Of a DNA stretch of 21,023 bases, positions 1-10,298 are shown in pieces. The first letter of the stretch is position 1. The number at the start of each line of letters is the position of its first letter. A program made the position numbers and the translations under genes. Under the pieces are notes generated by a model. That model made no database searches. It was not told the origin of the DNA and saw nothing but the letters and a program-made list of their open reading frames with translations. The stretch is from the NCBI GenBank assembly GCA_003427395.1, contig BFEA01000427.1, positions 171,642 through 192,664 of the forward strand. Reading direction: 5' to 3'. This stretch comes from Chara braunii (taxonomy: Eukaryota; Streptophyta; Charophyceae; Charales; Characeae).

Positions 1-492
1 CCGCGCCCCCCTTTGTCTCCTTTCTACTGGGGCCTTTCTACTGGATTTTTTGTATTGTAAGGAGACCTTTTTAGAGGCCAACCAGCACAAATCTTCCACT
101 GCCCCTACCCTGTCTCCTTGTGGCAAAGCGAAGAGGAATACCCGACTCGATGGAGGGTATGTTGCAAATCATAGCAGGATATGTGAAGATGGGAGTCGGA
201 GTGTGTTGCATGGCATGGGAGTTGGGAGGTCCATAGATTGATTGGCATGGCATGCCTTTCTTGATAAGGGGGTCAGAAAACAAAGGAAAAAGAACTGGAG
301 GCCAGAAGTCGATTCACAAATGGGTTACTCAGCGGGTTCATTTGTACGTTTTTCGGAAGGAATGTGGTGGTGTTCTTTCTGCAGAGTAACCCGTTTTTGA
401 CACAAGAAGAAGAAAGACAAGATGAGATGTATACCCAGATATGATCTGTCCAGCAACCCAGATCACTGCCATCGTCATTTTCTAGACTGTCT
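1..492. other. Non-coding 5' edge, nothing recognised
   Basis: No gene, repeat or RNA could be supported. Short open frames lie on both strands without family features. Confidence 0.4.
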
Positions 493-750
493 GCTTGCCT
501 GCCTGCCTGCCTGAAGGAATTGAGTGTTCTTTCCGCAGAGCATCCTCTTTTTCCCACATTAATGAGATAGAAAATATGAGACACGTATTTTCTTGTTCAG
601 GATCACTTGGGTGCACTTCGGATTTCCAGACTCCCTGCCTGCCTGAAGGAATTCAGTGTCCTTTCCGCATAGCATCCCCTTTGACCCACATTGGAAGATG
701 GAAAAGATGAGTCGTTTTCTCACTTAGGATCACTTGGGAGCACTTCCTGG
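493..750. repeat. Two-copy direct repeat, ~132 bp period
   Basis: CTGCCTGCCTGAAGGAATT begins two diverged copies, with the CTGAAGGA core at 511 and at 643. Matching blocks follow in the same order: TTTCCGCA, AGCATCC, CCCACATT and GGATCACTTGGG. The period is 132 bases. A short CTGC/CCTG run heads each copy. Confidence 0.8.
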
Positions 751-1462
751 GTCTGACCTGTGGCAACTAAACACGCGAAACGCAGAGCTCTTTCGAGTAC
801 TTCATGGTTCTGGATCTCTTTTTTCGGCCATTAGTTGCGATGTTTCATCTTGGGGCGCCCAGCGATCGCCAGAGCTGGTCTTGAGCTGTGGTGCATGATG
901 TGGTCGATGACGTTGGAACTTGTCGTCAACTGGTCCAGTGTGGTTTGGTTCATTTCTGATCATCACCACCGAACCAGTATTTATTACGCTTAGAAGGGGA
1001 CTTGTAATGTCAGGTGGTGGGCATGCTGGCAATGCAAAACTCCCGTGTGTGAAATTGGTGTTGCAGAAATGCAAACAATTTTGGAAATGCAAACAAATTC
1101 AGATAAGTCTGAAAAGAAAAAAGCGATGTATGAAGGATAGCCGGCATCTAATGTATGCCGAGGGTATGTCCAAATAACCATCCCAGGAGAACTGGGGATA
1201 GAACAAAGTAAACGATTACTAAAATTCAATAATTGTGAAGAATTACAATGCTCTGAAGAGTTGTGTGTCGAACCCAATATACAAGGTCAGTGTCCCACTT
1301 TATGCATACTGGACCGGGTGCGTGGAGGGTTGGGGCATTAACTGTTGGCAGTTGCTGGCCCAGTAGACCCCCATTGCACTCGACCAGTGCCACCGATGGA
1401 TGAAAAGATTGCAGCTTCATGCGCTATTGACTAAATAACCATCCCAGAAGCACTTTCCTGTG
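751..1462. other. Non-coding stretch
   Basis: The only structure is a short direct pair, AAATAACCATCCCAG at 1172 and 1433, and a small hairpin (CGGCAT..ATGCCG) near 1142. Overlapping open frames on both strands are not convincing. Confidence 0.4.
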
Positions 1463-1702
1463 TCATGAACCGGGCTGCCTGGCTGGGCAAGGACCAGGGA
1501 AGGTCCCCGTATTAAAAAAAAATGCGCAGAAAAAATGTTGAGCAGAAAAATAAACCGAACAACTTTTGCCTCAGGGTCGGACCGAAATTCTTTGCGAAAT
1601 CAAAAGTTTTAATTAAAAAAAATGTACATATTTTTAATTTTTATTTTTTAATTCATTTTTGGCCCGGCCGGGGAAATGGTCCCGCGCCACTCCGGTAACG
1701 TA
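1463..1702 (+). mobile_element. Dispersed non-coding repeat, copy R1
   Basis: The order is a GC-rich head (GGGCTGCCTGG, GCAAGGACCAGGGAAGGTCC), an A run, then a core containing GCAGAAAAATAAACCGAACA (1542 on), then AGGGTCGGACCGAAATTC, an AT-rich stretch and a GC tail (GGCCCGGCCGGGG, CCGGTAACGTA). The same blocks recur in order at 19561-19820, with a 27-base identical core. There is no open frame for a transposition enzyme. It is probably a non-autonomous element; boundaries are approximate. Confidence 0.6.
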
Positions 1703-1812
1703 GTCTCTCTCTTTCCCTTTTTTTTTTTTCCGAGATGAAGCGCTGCAGTTAGGATGGCTCCGATCTCTTTGTGGAATCTGCTTTTGCATTGTGTCGATTC
1801 TAGTAAAGAGGA

Positions 1813-2182
1813 ATGGTCAGTCTTGCTCTGCAATCAAATGAGAATATTAAACTTGAGGTATGTCTGAAGGATCGTCATGATGTGGATCAATTGGAATCAA
1901 GCGAGAGTTGGGACAGTGTTTGGTTGCGGTCTTCTTTGTCTTCTTCTTCTTCTAACATGCACCGTGGGGTGGAATGCAGCCCTGCTGAGCCGGTGACCGC
2001 AGAGGAAGATTATGATGACGGCATGACGCCTTCCATTTCGGTGGTCGCTCAGGAGGACGAGGAGATGGCGGAGGTGCAAGAAGATGGTGAGCATAATGAA
2101 ATGCGGGAGGAGGTACCGACGCCAGCGGCTCGAGAAGGGAATCCAAACATGTCTCCATGGGTGGCGGCCTCGCAAGGCCAGG
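1813..2182 (+). CDS. Candidate 5' coding exon, acidic, unknown family
   Basis: The frame opens with an ATG at 1813 in a good context (G at -3, G at +4), with an in-frame TAA just upstream at 1804. The peptide of about 123 residues has a serine run (SSLSSSSS) and an acidic stretch (EEDYDD ... EDEEMAEVQEDGEH). It ends at a strong donor, CAGG|GTATGT, with GT at 2183-2184. The last base (2182) is the first of a codon. The exon at 8341 supplies exactly two bases before resuming its long frame, so joining the two keeps the frame. An alternative donor, GATG|GTGAGC at 2087, has the same phase. I do not recognise the conserved N-terminal block expected of plant C3H6 proteins here. It could be an unrelated exon or a chance open frame; phase agreement alone has a one-in-three chance of arising by luck. 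Confidence 0.3.
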
Positions 2183-2188
2183 GTATGT
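2183..2188 (+). promoter_or_regulatory. Candidate 5' splice donor GTATGT
   Basis: CAGG|GTATGT closely matches the eukaryotic donor consensus and sits at the end of the acidic open frame. Its phase agrees with the acceptor at 8340. If used, it would remove an intron of about 6.16 kb, unless further small exons lie between. Confidence 0.35.
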
Positions 2189-2290
2189 CTTTGCCATGCA
2201 GGAAATATCTCCCCGTCGGTTCGAAAAGTACTGTGCAGGTTTGGGTGGCTCAGGAGACTTGACACGGGGTGGTGAGAGAGGGAATGGTAG

Positions 2291-2326
2291 AGGGAGGGAG
2301 GGAGGGAGGGAGGGAGGAAGGGAGGG
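2291..2326. repeat. (GGGA)n microsatellite, G-quadruplex-capable
   Basis: A run of GGGA units with one AAG interruption. More than four GGG runs with single-base spacers fit the G-quadruplex pattern. It lies about 100 bases after the candidate donor at 2183. Confidence 0.9.
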
Positions 2327-4314
2327 TATTTGGGGAATTGCTAGGAGGAGAAGTTTCTGGAAGGAGGACCTGGTGGTGGCCTGTGTATCAAAGGATTGTG
2401 ACTCGAGTGAGGTGGGGAACGTGGATGAAGCCTCCTTGCCCGAGGCATGTGAAGCCATGGAGTTTGTTGTCATCATTTAGATGCCTATGTTGGCTTTCAT
2501 GCAAATCAGGAAGGAGTGCAGATAAACTCACTCGTCGGTCGGCCCCTCCCTGGATCGCTTTCACAGGAGTGTGTGATGCTAGTTTTGTACATTATGACAA
2601 CCGTAGATGTCACACACTGTGATACCTACCTCCTGCTCGAGAGGTCTTGTGTGTTCTGCTGCTGGCTCGGAATCAGTAGAGCAGAGGGATGGGGATTGAT
2701 TTGATTTGACAGAGGCTATCTCGCAGTCAAAGGGATTGTTTCTCTTCTCCTCGCCCTTCTTGCTTCCCCTGCCGCCCCCACACTGCACTCTGCCCCCTTG
2801 CCCCACTTGCCGCCCTTGCCCCCCGCTGTGCGCTGCATGCCTCCTGCTCTTTCCTTGTTGATATGCCTGTTTTCTCGCCGAAGTTTCCCTGGCTCTGTCC
2901 TCCCTCTGAAGCAGCATCCAACCGTTTGGTGCTTGACGGAGTGCCGGATCCCGCAGATAAGCACCCTTCACCCTCCTCGCTCGCTAAATGGCAGCAGCAG
3001 AGTTGGATTTCCTGCTTGCCCGAGTTTTTCCTATTCCTAATAAAGCAATTATCAATGCCTTAATATGCTCCTCCCTTCTCGCATGAACAGGTTCGACTTG
3101 AATGGCCCGCTCACTCTACCCTCTTCCCTTATTTAAGTGGTCTGATATTTAGTGGGGCAAAGCAACAAAACAGGTGACCTCGGCCATTCAACGATCGTCT
3201 TCCAATCTTGGCCAACATCTGCCACCCCCCCCTTGTGCGATCTACATACAGGTGTCGTTGTTTCTACTGCCCTGAAGAGATAAGATGAGCGTCTCGGTGC
3301 CATCCCCGGCAATTTGGATACACGGAGAAGAGGAGCAGGGGAGGCTTTGGTTCTCCTTCCTCAAGTAACGGTCGGTCACATGTAAATTCTCTGTTTGGTT
3401 TCCACGCAGTTGTTTCAACATGGCAGGCATTCGTGAGCCCCGCCCATGCGCACCTGCGAAGGGGAAAAGGCCCAGCACAATACATCCGTCTTTGCTGTGT
3501 TAGACCTTCGATTCCTTTTAACCTTTTTCTTCATTACAAAGAAAAGAACATAAATGTCCCTCCATCCGTCCGGATGGTGATGAAGAGTTGACGTAAAAAA
3601 AAAAAAAAAAAACACAGAAAAGGTGGGCTTTGCATCTGTGTGGTGTCCACTCCCTGCTCTCGTCAGGTTCGAGAACGTCACTGATCTGTGATGCCCGACC
3701 ATGACCCAGAGCAGGCAGGGGCCACCAGAGTGCGGTGGCAGGTATCTGACTGTACCTGTGATGGTCCGGGCTCTGGACGAGATCATTATCGACTTGATTC
3801 TTCTTCATACCTACATGATGAGACCGCAAGGGTAATGTGAACGGAAACAGAAGGTAAGAGGAAATCCCTGTGAAAAAACAGAGCTGAAAATTACAGATGT
3901 TCATCCCTGAAAAGTACAGATGTGAAAAGAGTACATGTACTCTTCCACCGTTGGCAAAAAAAAAGAAGGAAAAAAGGGACAATGGAAGAGAAATCAATGT
4001 ATCAACCAACAGCCCCAGCACACGGGACACCCATGCGCAGTTGAAATGGAGACCTGAGTTAGAGTACCGATGGGGACCAAATTCGACCAATGTGAGTTAA
4101 AATAAATTTGATAAAAAATAAATTTGAATTTAGCTGGGGTGCAATAGTTGGAAGACGATATCTCAAGCTCAAGGCCGTCATGGTATCTCAAGGCAGTCGC
4201 CCCGTCCCCCCTTTTAAGCAAAGAAATGAAATAGAAACTTGGAATAGCTATGCGATTTTTTTTTGCAACAACATACATTTATTTGGGAGCAACGATGGCA
4301 GACATCGTCAACAC
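2327..4314. other. Non-coding stretch, candidate intron DNA
   Basis: No convincing gene is seen. The open frames here overlap on both strands and look compositional. Notable content is a C-rich block at 2760-2826 (G-rich on the minus strand) and an A18 run at 3595-3612. Confidence 0.5.
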
Positions 4315-4392
4315 TGGAGTGTGATAGCATGTTCGCCGTGGTACACATCAAATCCTGGAGTGTGAATCCATGTTCGTCGTGGTACACGTCAA
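4315..4392. repeat. Two-copy tandem repeat, 41 bp unit
   Basis: TGGAGTGTGA...CATGTTCG.CGTGGTACAC.TCAA occurs at 4315 and again at 4356, with a few substitutions between the copies. Confidence 0.8.
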
Positions 4393-4791
4393 AAAAGAAG
4401 GTCGACCAAAGCCTGTGATGGTAGTATCGGGTTTGTAGAGGGCGGGGAAGAAGTGACCCTTGCACAAAGGTGGGTCTTCAAGAATGGAAGCATGAGCTGG
4501 CATCTATGTGGATGCGAGTAACTTGTGAATTTTGCAGCGGAAAATTTTCCAGCGTGTGCGCAGTAGTGGTCTGTGTTCTTGAGGATTGTGATGTGTGTGG
4601 ATTGGGGAGGGAATCCTTGTGGGCGGTGATGCAATGCGAATTTGTGACAGCGCAGTATTTGTGATGCGAACATGTGACCGTGCAGTGCACTCTTGGGTAA
4701 GCTGTTGTCTTGTTGTTGTTTTGTTTTTCTCTGCCATTGTAATACTGTCCTTTGTTTTACTCTTTGCGCACAAGCATATGCACATGCACAT

Positions 4792-4880
4792 GCAGGGAGC
4801 GTTCACACACAGATATGCACGCATGCGCATGCAGGAGCGTTCACACACAGATATGCACGCATGCACATGCACATGGGTCG
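4792..4880. repeat. Two-copy tandem repeat (38 bp) in CA-rich DNA
   Basis: GAGCGTTCACACACAGATAT followed by GCACGCATGC occurs twice with a 38-base period (GTTCACAC at 4801 and 4839), flanked by CACATGCACATG runs. The alternating purine-pyrimidine sequence could adopt Z-DNA. Confidence 0.8.
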
Positions 4881-5264
4881 GTCCATGGGAGAGCACAACA
4901 ATCTTCACATGCAGAAATGCACAACCTTCCTGTGATGAACACATGGGCAGGTATGGATGATGTGTGCTATAACCGACTGCATGCACAGACCTGCAGATGC
5001 AGCAGCACCTTTTTTGCAAGAAGATGGTCCATCTACAGCTCCGGACGGATATAGATCCAAACACGTGTACCAATTTTTCCTAGTCTAGGTAGTGAGACTG
5101 TGAGGAGGGGTTGCCGAGTTTGATACTCTTAATCCTTTTCCTTTTGTCGTCGAACTCAGACATGAAGTGTTTGAGCGCAAGGGTGCGTCTTGCGTTTGGT
5201 TGGACCGTGTCAATATCCCAGCGTATTAGGTTGTAGACTCAGGAGGTTGGTCGATCGGAGAAGC

Positions 5265-5900
5265 CGCTGTGTGCATATGCAGACTCTCAAGGACACAGGG
5301 TGCGGTTGGAGGTAGCACGCAACCCAAGGACTACTGTGGAATGTGAGCCGTGTGTGTGTATGCAGACTGTGACAGCGTGCTGACCCTTCTCCCACATGCT
5401 CTGTACTCTTGTCCGGAGCCAATGGCCGGAAGTTGTGTGCTGTGTGTGTGTGTGTGAGTGTGTGTGTGTGTGTGTGTGTGCGCAGACTTAGACAATGGGC
5501 AGCAGCAGCACCGCTTGGAGGTAGTAGTACATTTGGCTGCCTTTAGCGCACTCTGGCTACTGCTTTTCTTTAGTTGACGTGCGCACCCTGGCTACTGCTT
5601 ATATTTAGTCGAGGTGCGCACCTTGGCTAAGCTGTGTGTTTGCAGGCTCAGAGAGTTTTCTACCTATTTCTAACAGGCTGCACCCCTGTCTGGAGCTCGT
5701 TGCCAGGTAGCAGGAGCACTGATACACATGCTGTACTCCTGTCTGAAGCCCGTTGCTGGGCAGCAGCAGCAGCACCGGGTGGAGGTAGTACATGCGACTG
5801 CGTTCAGTTAGTCGAGTTGTGCACCTTGGCTGAGCTGTGTGTGTGCAGACTCATAGAGGTTTCTGACTGCTTCTCATAGGCTGCACCCGTGTCAGGAACA
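5265..5900. repeat. Degenerate minisatellite array, ~200 bp period, with (TG)n
   Basis: GTCGAG.TG.GCACCTTGGCT at 5608 recurs at 5811 (period 203), each followed by GCTGTGTGT, GCAG.CTCA, AGGCTGCACCC and TGTC. Earlier pieces (CATGCTCTGTACTCTTGTC near 5395, GGCAGCAGCAGCACCG near 5500) match the later block at 5728-5780. A (TG)n microsatellite lies at about 5438-5482. The array looks like three or more decayed, unequally duplicated units. The short open frames across it are by-products. Confidence 0.7.
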
Positions 5901-8314
5901 GGCTCGGAGACGGCAGAACGGCCGACGCACGTATTTAATCTGGGCAGGGGAGGCATCGGCCCAGCCAGGAAGACCAGGTGCACTTGTGAGAAACCAATTG
6001 CGCAAGCGACTTGGCTGGTGCAATTGTGTTGCTGGCAGTTCTCTGGTAGATGAATCTTTTCTGAGCTGACGGGGCCGATTGGGGCCACCTGCAAGAGGAT
6101 CTTGCACGTTGTGTTTAGTGCACCCAGGCACAGAACCTGTTTGAATTGAGATTAGTGCGGGTGGTGTGAGCCAGTGTTGTGTTTGATTTGGATGTGGAAA
6201 TTAGCGTGTCCAACGAGAGAGAGCCTATAATATATGTGCGCTTTGAGACGAGTGCTGCTGGTTTTGCATGAGAGCTTTGGCCTCATCCGAGCCAACAATT
6301 GCGCTAACGCTGTCGATGTGGGACACACAGCTTTGTTATTAGGACTGCAGATCGACTGCACAGCTCGAGCAACCTATCTTGTGCAGGTGGAGATTTATTG
6401 TTTGACAGCTCGGCAAGGTGAATGTATTGCGAGCGGAGTGAGAGTTTGCATAGTCTGTTCTTCCGTGTGTGGTGTATTCTGGCCCCTCTTGGGCTAGAGT
6501 TACTTGGCAGTGGACGCGGAAAGACCCCGTGAGTCGCAGGCCGCAGACAGCATTACTGGTACTGCACGTTGATCCGTCTTGTTGTTAAGACCGCGCATGT
6601 TAGCGTCTCGTGTTTAGAGAGCGGGTGTGTCCGTACATCTCTCCTTCTGTAGTGTAATTGTGTGACGAGGGTCAGATGTGTGGGCCAGTTTCTTAACTGC
6701 AGCGATGTCCGGATTGGGGTGTAATGGGGTCTTGTTTTGCGATGCCTTGTCAATGCGCAGCTGTGTAATGGTGTCTTGTGTTGACGGTTTGATTTTGTGA
6801 TTTCTTGTGGATTCCCACATGTGTGTGCACTGCAGTCGAGCGACAGCCAGACACTCGATGCGCACACTAGTAAACGGGCATCCGCTGGTTTGTTTTTGGA
6901 GCAGACTTTTGATTTCAAGTTTTCTGCATGTTCCGGAAAGCGACCAAGGGCATTCGCAACTTCACGCAACACACACGCAACACGCATGCACACTTTTTTG
7001 TGAACTTATGCTATGGGGAATGAAGGAACGCACGCGTACACGAATGCACATGTACACCGCCACACACTTTGTGTGGAAGCGGGATTGGCATTATTGAAAT
7101 CTGCTCATATCATCTGTGGGGGGGGAATGGGGGGCTGTTGTGGTCGAAATCCTCCATGCACACGACGTCGCATGTTCACGTCTTCGAAGTTCACACCCAC
7201 CTTGTGAAGTCTTTGTTTACCGAGGGTCGGTTCACACGTACGCACATGCAAAGCATGCGTCATTGTGTGCGCACTCAGATGCACAAGACCACGGTGCGCA
7301 GATCATGCCGGTGGTCGTGACGGCTGCAGTAAAAATGTTGCATGCAGGTTTTGTCCTCGTACCCGCTGCGTGGCATGCATGTCGCTGGACCAGTTTCGAC
7401 GATGAAGCCCGTGGATGCATATCCAATCCGAGAATCAGACACACGACCAACGGCTCTTGTCTGGCAACCACCTATAACCAAAAGGCTGAGTTGGCTTGGG
7501 TGGTTGGGAGGAGTAACATAAGAAAAAAGCGAAAAAAGAGGTATAGTTCATTTTCAGCAATTTGCCGCACGAGCTTTGGATGCATTTTGCCGCACAAGCT
7601 GAAGCCTAAACTGCATAAATGCTGAGAATGTCCCGCCAAGTGCATTTTGCCTGTTTGCTTGGAGGTGGGGCTGAAGGATGATGATCGGTGAAGAAGAGAC
7701 TTCAGGTGACCATGGTGGAGAAAACCGTGTTGATCTCGATAAAGTGGGAAAGAAAAATTGGAAATACAAGTGAACGACTAGAGTGGCATGGTTGAGCAGA
7801 AGGGAGATGGGGAAAGAAAATGACAGAAAAAACTATTACGAGTGTGAATACATGTGATAAAAGAAGCGCAAATGGTCACATTGAAGAGTTAGGGGAGCAA
7901 GGTGGGGACTGGATGATTGAACGGACGGGAAAACAATACTAACGTATGTGTGCGAAAGGGCGAGGATAAAGAACTGCAAAGGTCGAGTGTGGGAGGGAAG
8001 AAAAACACGTCGGTGCTGTTCTGTAGAGAAAGGGGAGATGAAATGCGAGCTTGATGTGTCCATCACATTCAGTAATTCACCTGTTCTGCGAGTTGTTGTG
8101 ATGTAAAGTCCCGGTCATAAACGTGTTCGCACTCCTCAATTATGAGCAGAGGCAGGCCGGGACACAGTTGCGAGTGATTAGTTTTTTTTTTGTGTTGCAA
8201 AGGCTTTCTGTGCGCGGTATTTTCTTCCTCTATTGTTGTGGTTGAGGGCATGGAGTGTCAAAGGGGGGTGGGGGGGGGGAGGATCGCCTCTCCTTCATGT
8301 CGTTGTCTTTTTTT
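5901..8314. other. Non-coding stretch, CA/TG-rich
   Basis: No supported gene. There are patches of CACGCATGCAC-type alternating sequence (about 6960-7065 and 7210-7290), a near-duplicate TTGCCGCAC.AGCT at 7561 and 7588, and a G-rich run at 8261-8282 just before the CCCH exon. If the 5' exon call is right, all of this is intron. Confidence 0.5.
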
Positions 8315-8340
8315 CTAATAATGCTTTGGAACTTGCACAG
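8315..8340 (+). promoter_or_regulatory. Candidate branch point and 3' splice site of the CCCH gene
   Basis: A T-rich run leads into CTAAT at 8315-8319, which fits the YTRAY branch-point consensus. About 20 bases later comes TTGCACAG with AG at 8339-8340. The open frame is blocked by TAA at 8319-8321, inside the proposed intron. This is the main reason for treating the exon as internal/terminal rather than starting at the ATG at 8346. A second AG at 8342-8343 is less favoured. Confidence 0.6.
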
Positions 8341-10298
8341 CAGGGATGGCATCAAAAGGTTCAAGAGGCAGCGGCGGTAGCACTTCATGGGCCCATGGAA
8401 ATGCAAGCTCTGAGATCTGTCCCCCAGCAAGCATGGAAGTGGAGGGACCACTGAAAGATTGTTCAGATGAGTCTCTCCGTGGGCTGGTCTCTATGTCCCC
8501 AGAGTTGGAATCTTCATCAGTGAGGAGAACGATGTGGAATGGGGCCGTTGGGACTGTGGCAAACGAGACTGTAGGTCTTCAGAGTCCTGTGTTGTCTGCG
8601 CCTGGCTCTGTAAGAGGAGGAGATAGCAATGGGGTTGTGGGTGCTGCTGGTGGCAGTCAAAAGGGTAGGGGGGATGGAAGCCTGCAGAAGCAAGAGCAGC
8701 AGGAGGCTGTAGTGCTGCAGACGCCCTCTTGCGGGCCTTCTGAGAAAGCAGCTGCGCCTCCTCCCTCCGCAGCCGACATTACTATGGTGGCCGCTGCTGT
8801 CCTTGCTGCACTGGGGGGATTGGGGGGTAGCGGAGTGGACAATATGATTGACCAGGGCCTTCTGCTCCAGATACTAAAAAATCCGTCCTTGATGAACACG
8901 CTCCTGCCCCCGGGCAGCGGGGAGACCAAATCTGACGCCGTCAATATTCTCAGCTGTGGAGACGGGAGCTGTGGTGGTGCAGATCTTGCTTCTGAGCGGG
9001 GCACCAATCTTTCCTTGGACTTTACCACGTCGTCTCAAGGACTAGCTGCAGCAGCTGATGGAAAACAGCAAGGAAGTGGAGGCGGTCAGAGTAAAGTGAA
9101 AGAAGAAGGAATTGCAAGGCAGGGCCCACCTCTGGGAGGTTTGGCTCCTGTGAACGAGTCCAGGGTAGGGCCCGCGGGTGCCGGGGGAGGTTGCCCGTCG
9201 ACGGTGGCCACGCATGCCCCTGCATTGAAAACTGGTTGTTGCCCCGGGGAGGGCGGTGCCGCTGCCAGTACACTGCTGAACGGGATTTTGGCAGCAAGCC
9301 GCCAATGCCCCTCTGCGGCAGTGCAGGTTTTAGCAGAACAGCCTTCCAGAAGCAGGGCAGTGGAGGATGATCTGCCGCTGCTACCACCAGGGTTTGAGAA
9401 TTCTGCCGGGGTTCGTCTCCAGAATGGTGGCAACGATCTAGGAGGGGGCATGCAATCGTTACGTATTGGTCGAATGATGCCTTCCCAAAGCACCAGCTCC
9501 TGGACAGGACAGAGTGCAGGTGATACGCGGTCTCCTGACGGATATCCTGGCCATGATGTCGATACCACAGCAGCATGTAGGGCCGTTTCAGATGTGCATG
9601 GCCCTCCTACTGCAGGACCAGGTTGTCAATTCCCACTGCCTTTCGTCGACGCGTCTACCCCCACAGCCGGTGGCATGCTCCCAGAGGCGGATTTAAGCGG
9701 CAGAGTAGGGACGTCGGGAGTGGGAGTGGCTGTGCAGAGAGCAGGTCTTGAAGGCGCTAGGTATCATGGTGGCTGTGGAGCGGGTAGGGGGATGACTGGG
9801 CGAGGAAGGGGCCATTTTGGTGCAAATCGGTATGCAAGAGAGTGGACGGTTGACCATGTGGATGCATGTGGGTCTCGGGAAGGCTCGGGTTTTGAGCTTG
9901 GGGAAGGTCCCGAGATGGGCTACATGTCTGCAGGCGCAGGTGACATGGGACCAGGATATCATGGAGGAGGCGGAGGAGGAGGAGGAGGAGGAGGAGGAGG
10001 GAGATTACTAAGGCTGAGCAAGGTTCCATGCGCGTTCTTTGGCTCTAGTACAGGTTGTAGGAATGGTTCAAGATGTCCCTTCCTGCATGATCCAGCGGTC
10101 CTTGTAGGAAGAGGGTCCTTGCCAATGCAGAGACTCAATAATGATGACCACGCGATCTATCAGTCAGTAGCACCCAATTCAACCCCTTTTGCTGGGGGAC
10201 CGGCACCACCACCGGAGGTTGATAAGAGGCCTAGAAGCAGCACAGCACCATCATCAGCATCATTATGGTCATGTAACCCCCGCAGCAATGGAAGATGA
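8341..10298 (+). CDS. CCCH zinc-finger protein, large 3'-terminal exon (plant C3H6/LUMINIDEPENDENS-like)
   Basis: A 650-codon open frame counted from the ATG at 8346, ending in TGA at 10296-10298. Residues below are numbered from that ATG. A hydrophobic Ala/Leu stretch (149-158) precedes a segment IDQGLLLQILKNPSLMNTLL (168-187). LPPGFE lies at 346-351. An Arg/Gly-rich stretch (GAGRGMTGRGRG) lies near 475-490, then 13 consecutive glycines, then one C-x8-C-x5-C-x3-H finger with Cys562, Cys571, Cys577 and His581. A basic VDKRPRSS patch follows and the protein ends 69 residues after the finger. CCCH fingers of this spacing usually bind RNA, sometimes DNA. The motif order matches what I recall of plant C3H6-type nuclear proteins, which also end shortly after the finger. 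An in-frame stop at 8319-8321 and a strong acceptor at 8339-8340 suggest this is the last exon rather than the whole gene. The N-terminal conserved block of the family was not found. Gene reality is near certain; the family name is probable. Confidence 0.78.
9962..10008 (+). repeat. In-frame GGA/GGC/GGG triplet tract encoding polyglycine
   Basis: A purine-rich triplet run encodes 13 glycines directly before the zinc finger. Because the unit is three bases, length changes keep the reading frame. It may vary between individuals and act as a flexible linker between the Arg/Gly-rich segment and the finger. Confidence 0.85.
10029..10088 (+). other. CCCH (C-x8-C-x5-C-x3-H) zinc-finger motif
   Basis: The four zinc ligands are Cys562, Cys571, Cys577 and His581 of the exon protein, in the order CAFFGSSTGC then RNGSRC then PFLH. 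Spacing is exactly 8, 5 and 3. Aromatic and basic residues between ligands (FF, R, R) are typical of nucleic-acid binding CCCH fingers. There is only one finger, unlike the tandem pairs of TTP-type proteins. Confidence 0.92.

Noticed and set aside
1952-2476. 174-residue minus-strand frame, Pro/Ser-rich
   Set aside because: Overlaps the acidic plus-strand frame and the (GGGA)n tract; the SLPPSLPPSLP run is the microsatellite read backwards.
3518-4090. 190-residue minus-strand frame
   Set aside because: Contains FFFFFF from A runs, has no recognisable motif and no splice or start support.
4504-5073. 189-residue minus-strand frame rich in Cys, Met and His
   Set aside because: Composition comes from the CACATGCA repeats; the opposite strand is open in several frames too.
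4792-5900. CRISPR-like repeat-spacer array
   Set aside because: Repeats are imperfect, adjacent and of varying period in clearly eukaryotic DNA; no spacer structure.
9022-9576. 184-residue minus-strand frame opposite the CCCH exon
   Set aside because: A shadow of a GC-rich coding exon. The plus strand has the family motifs, and this frame has none.
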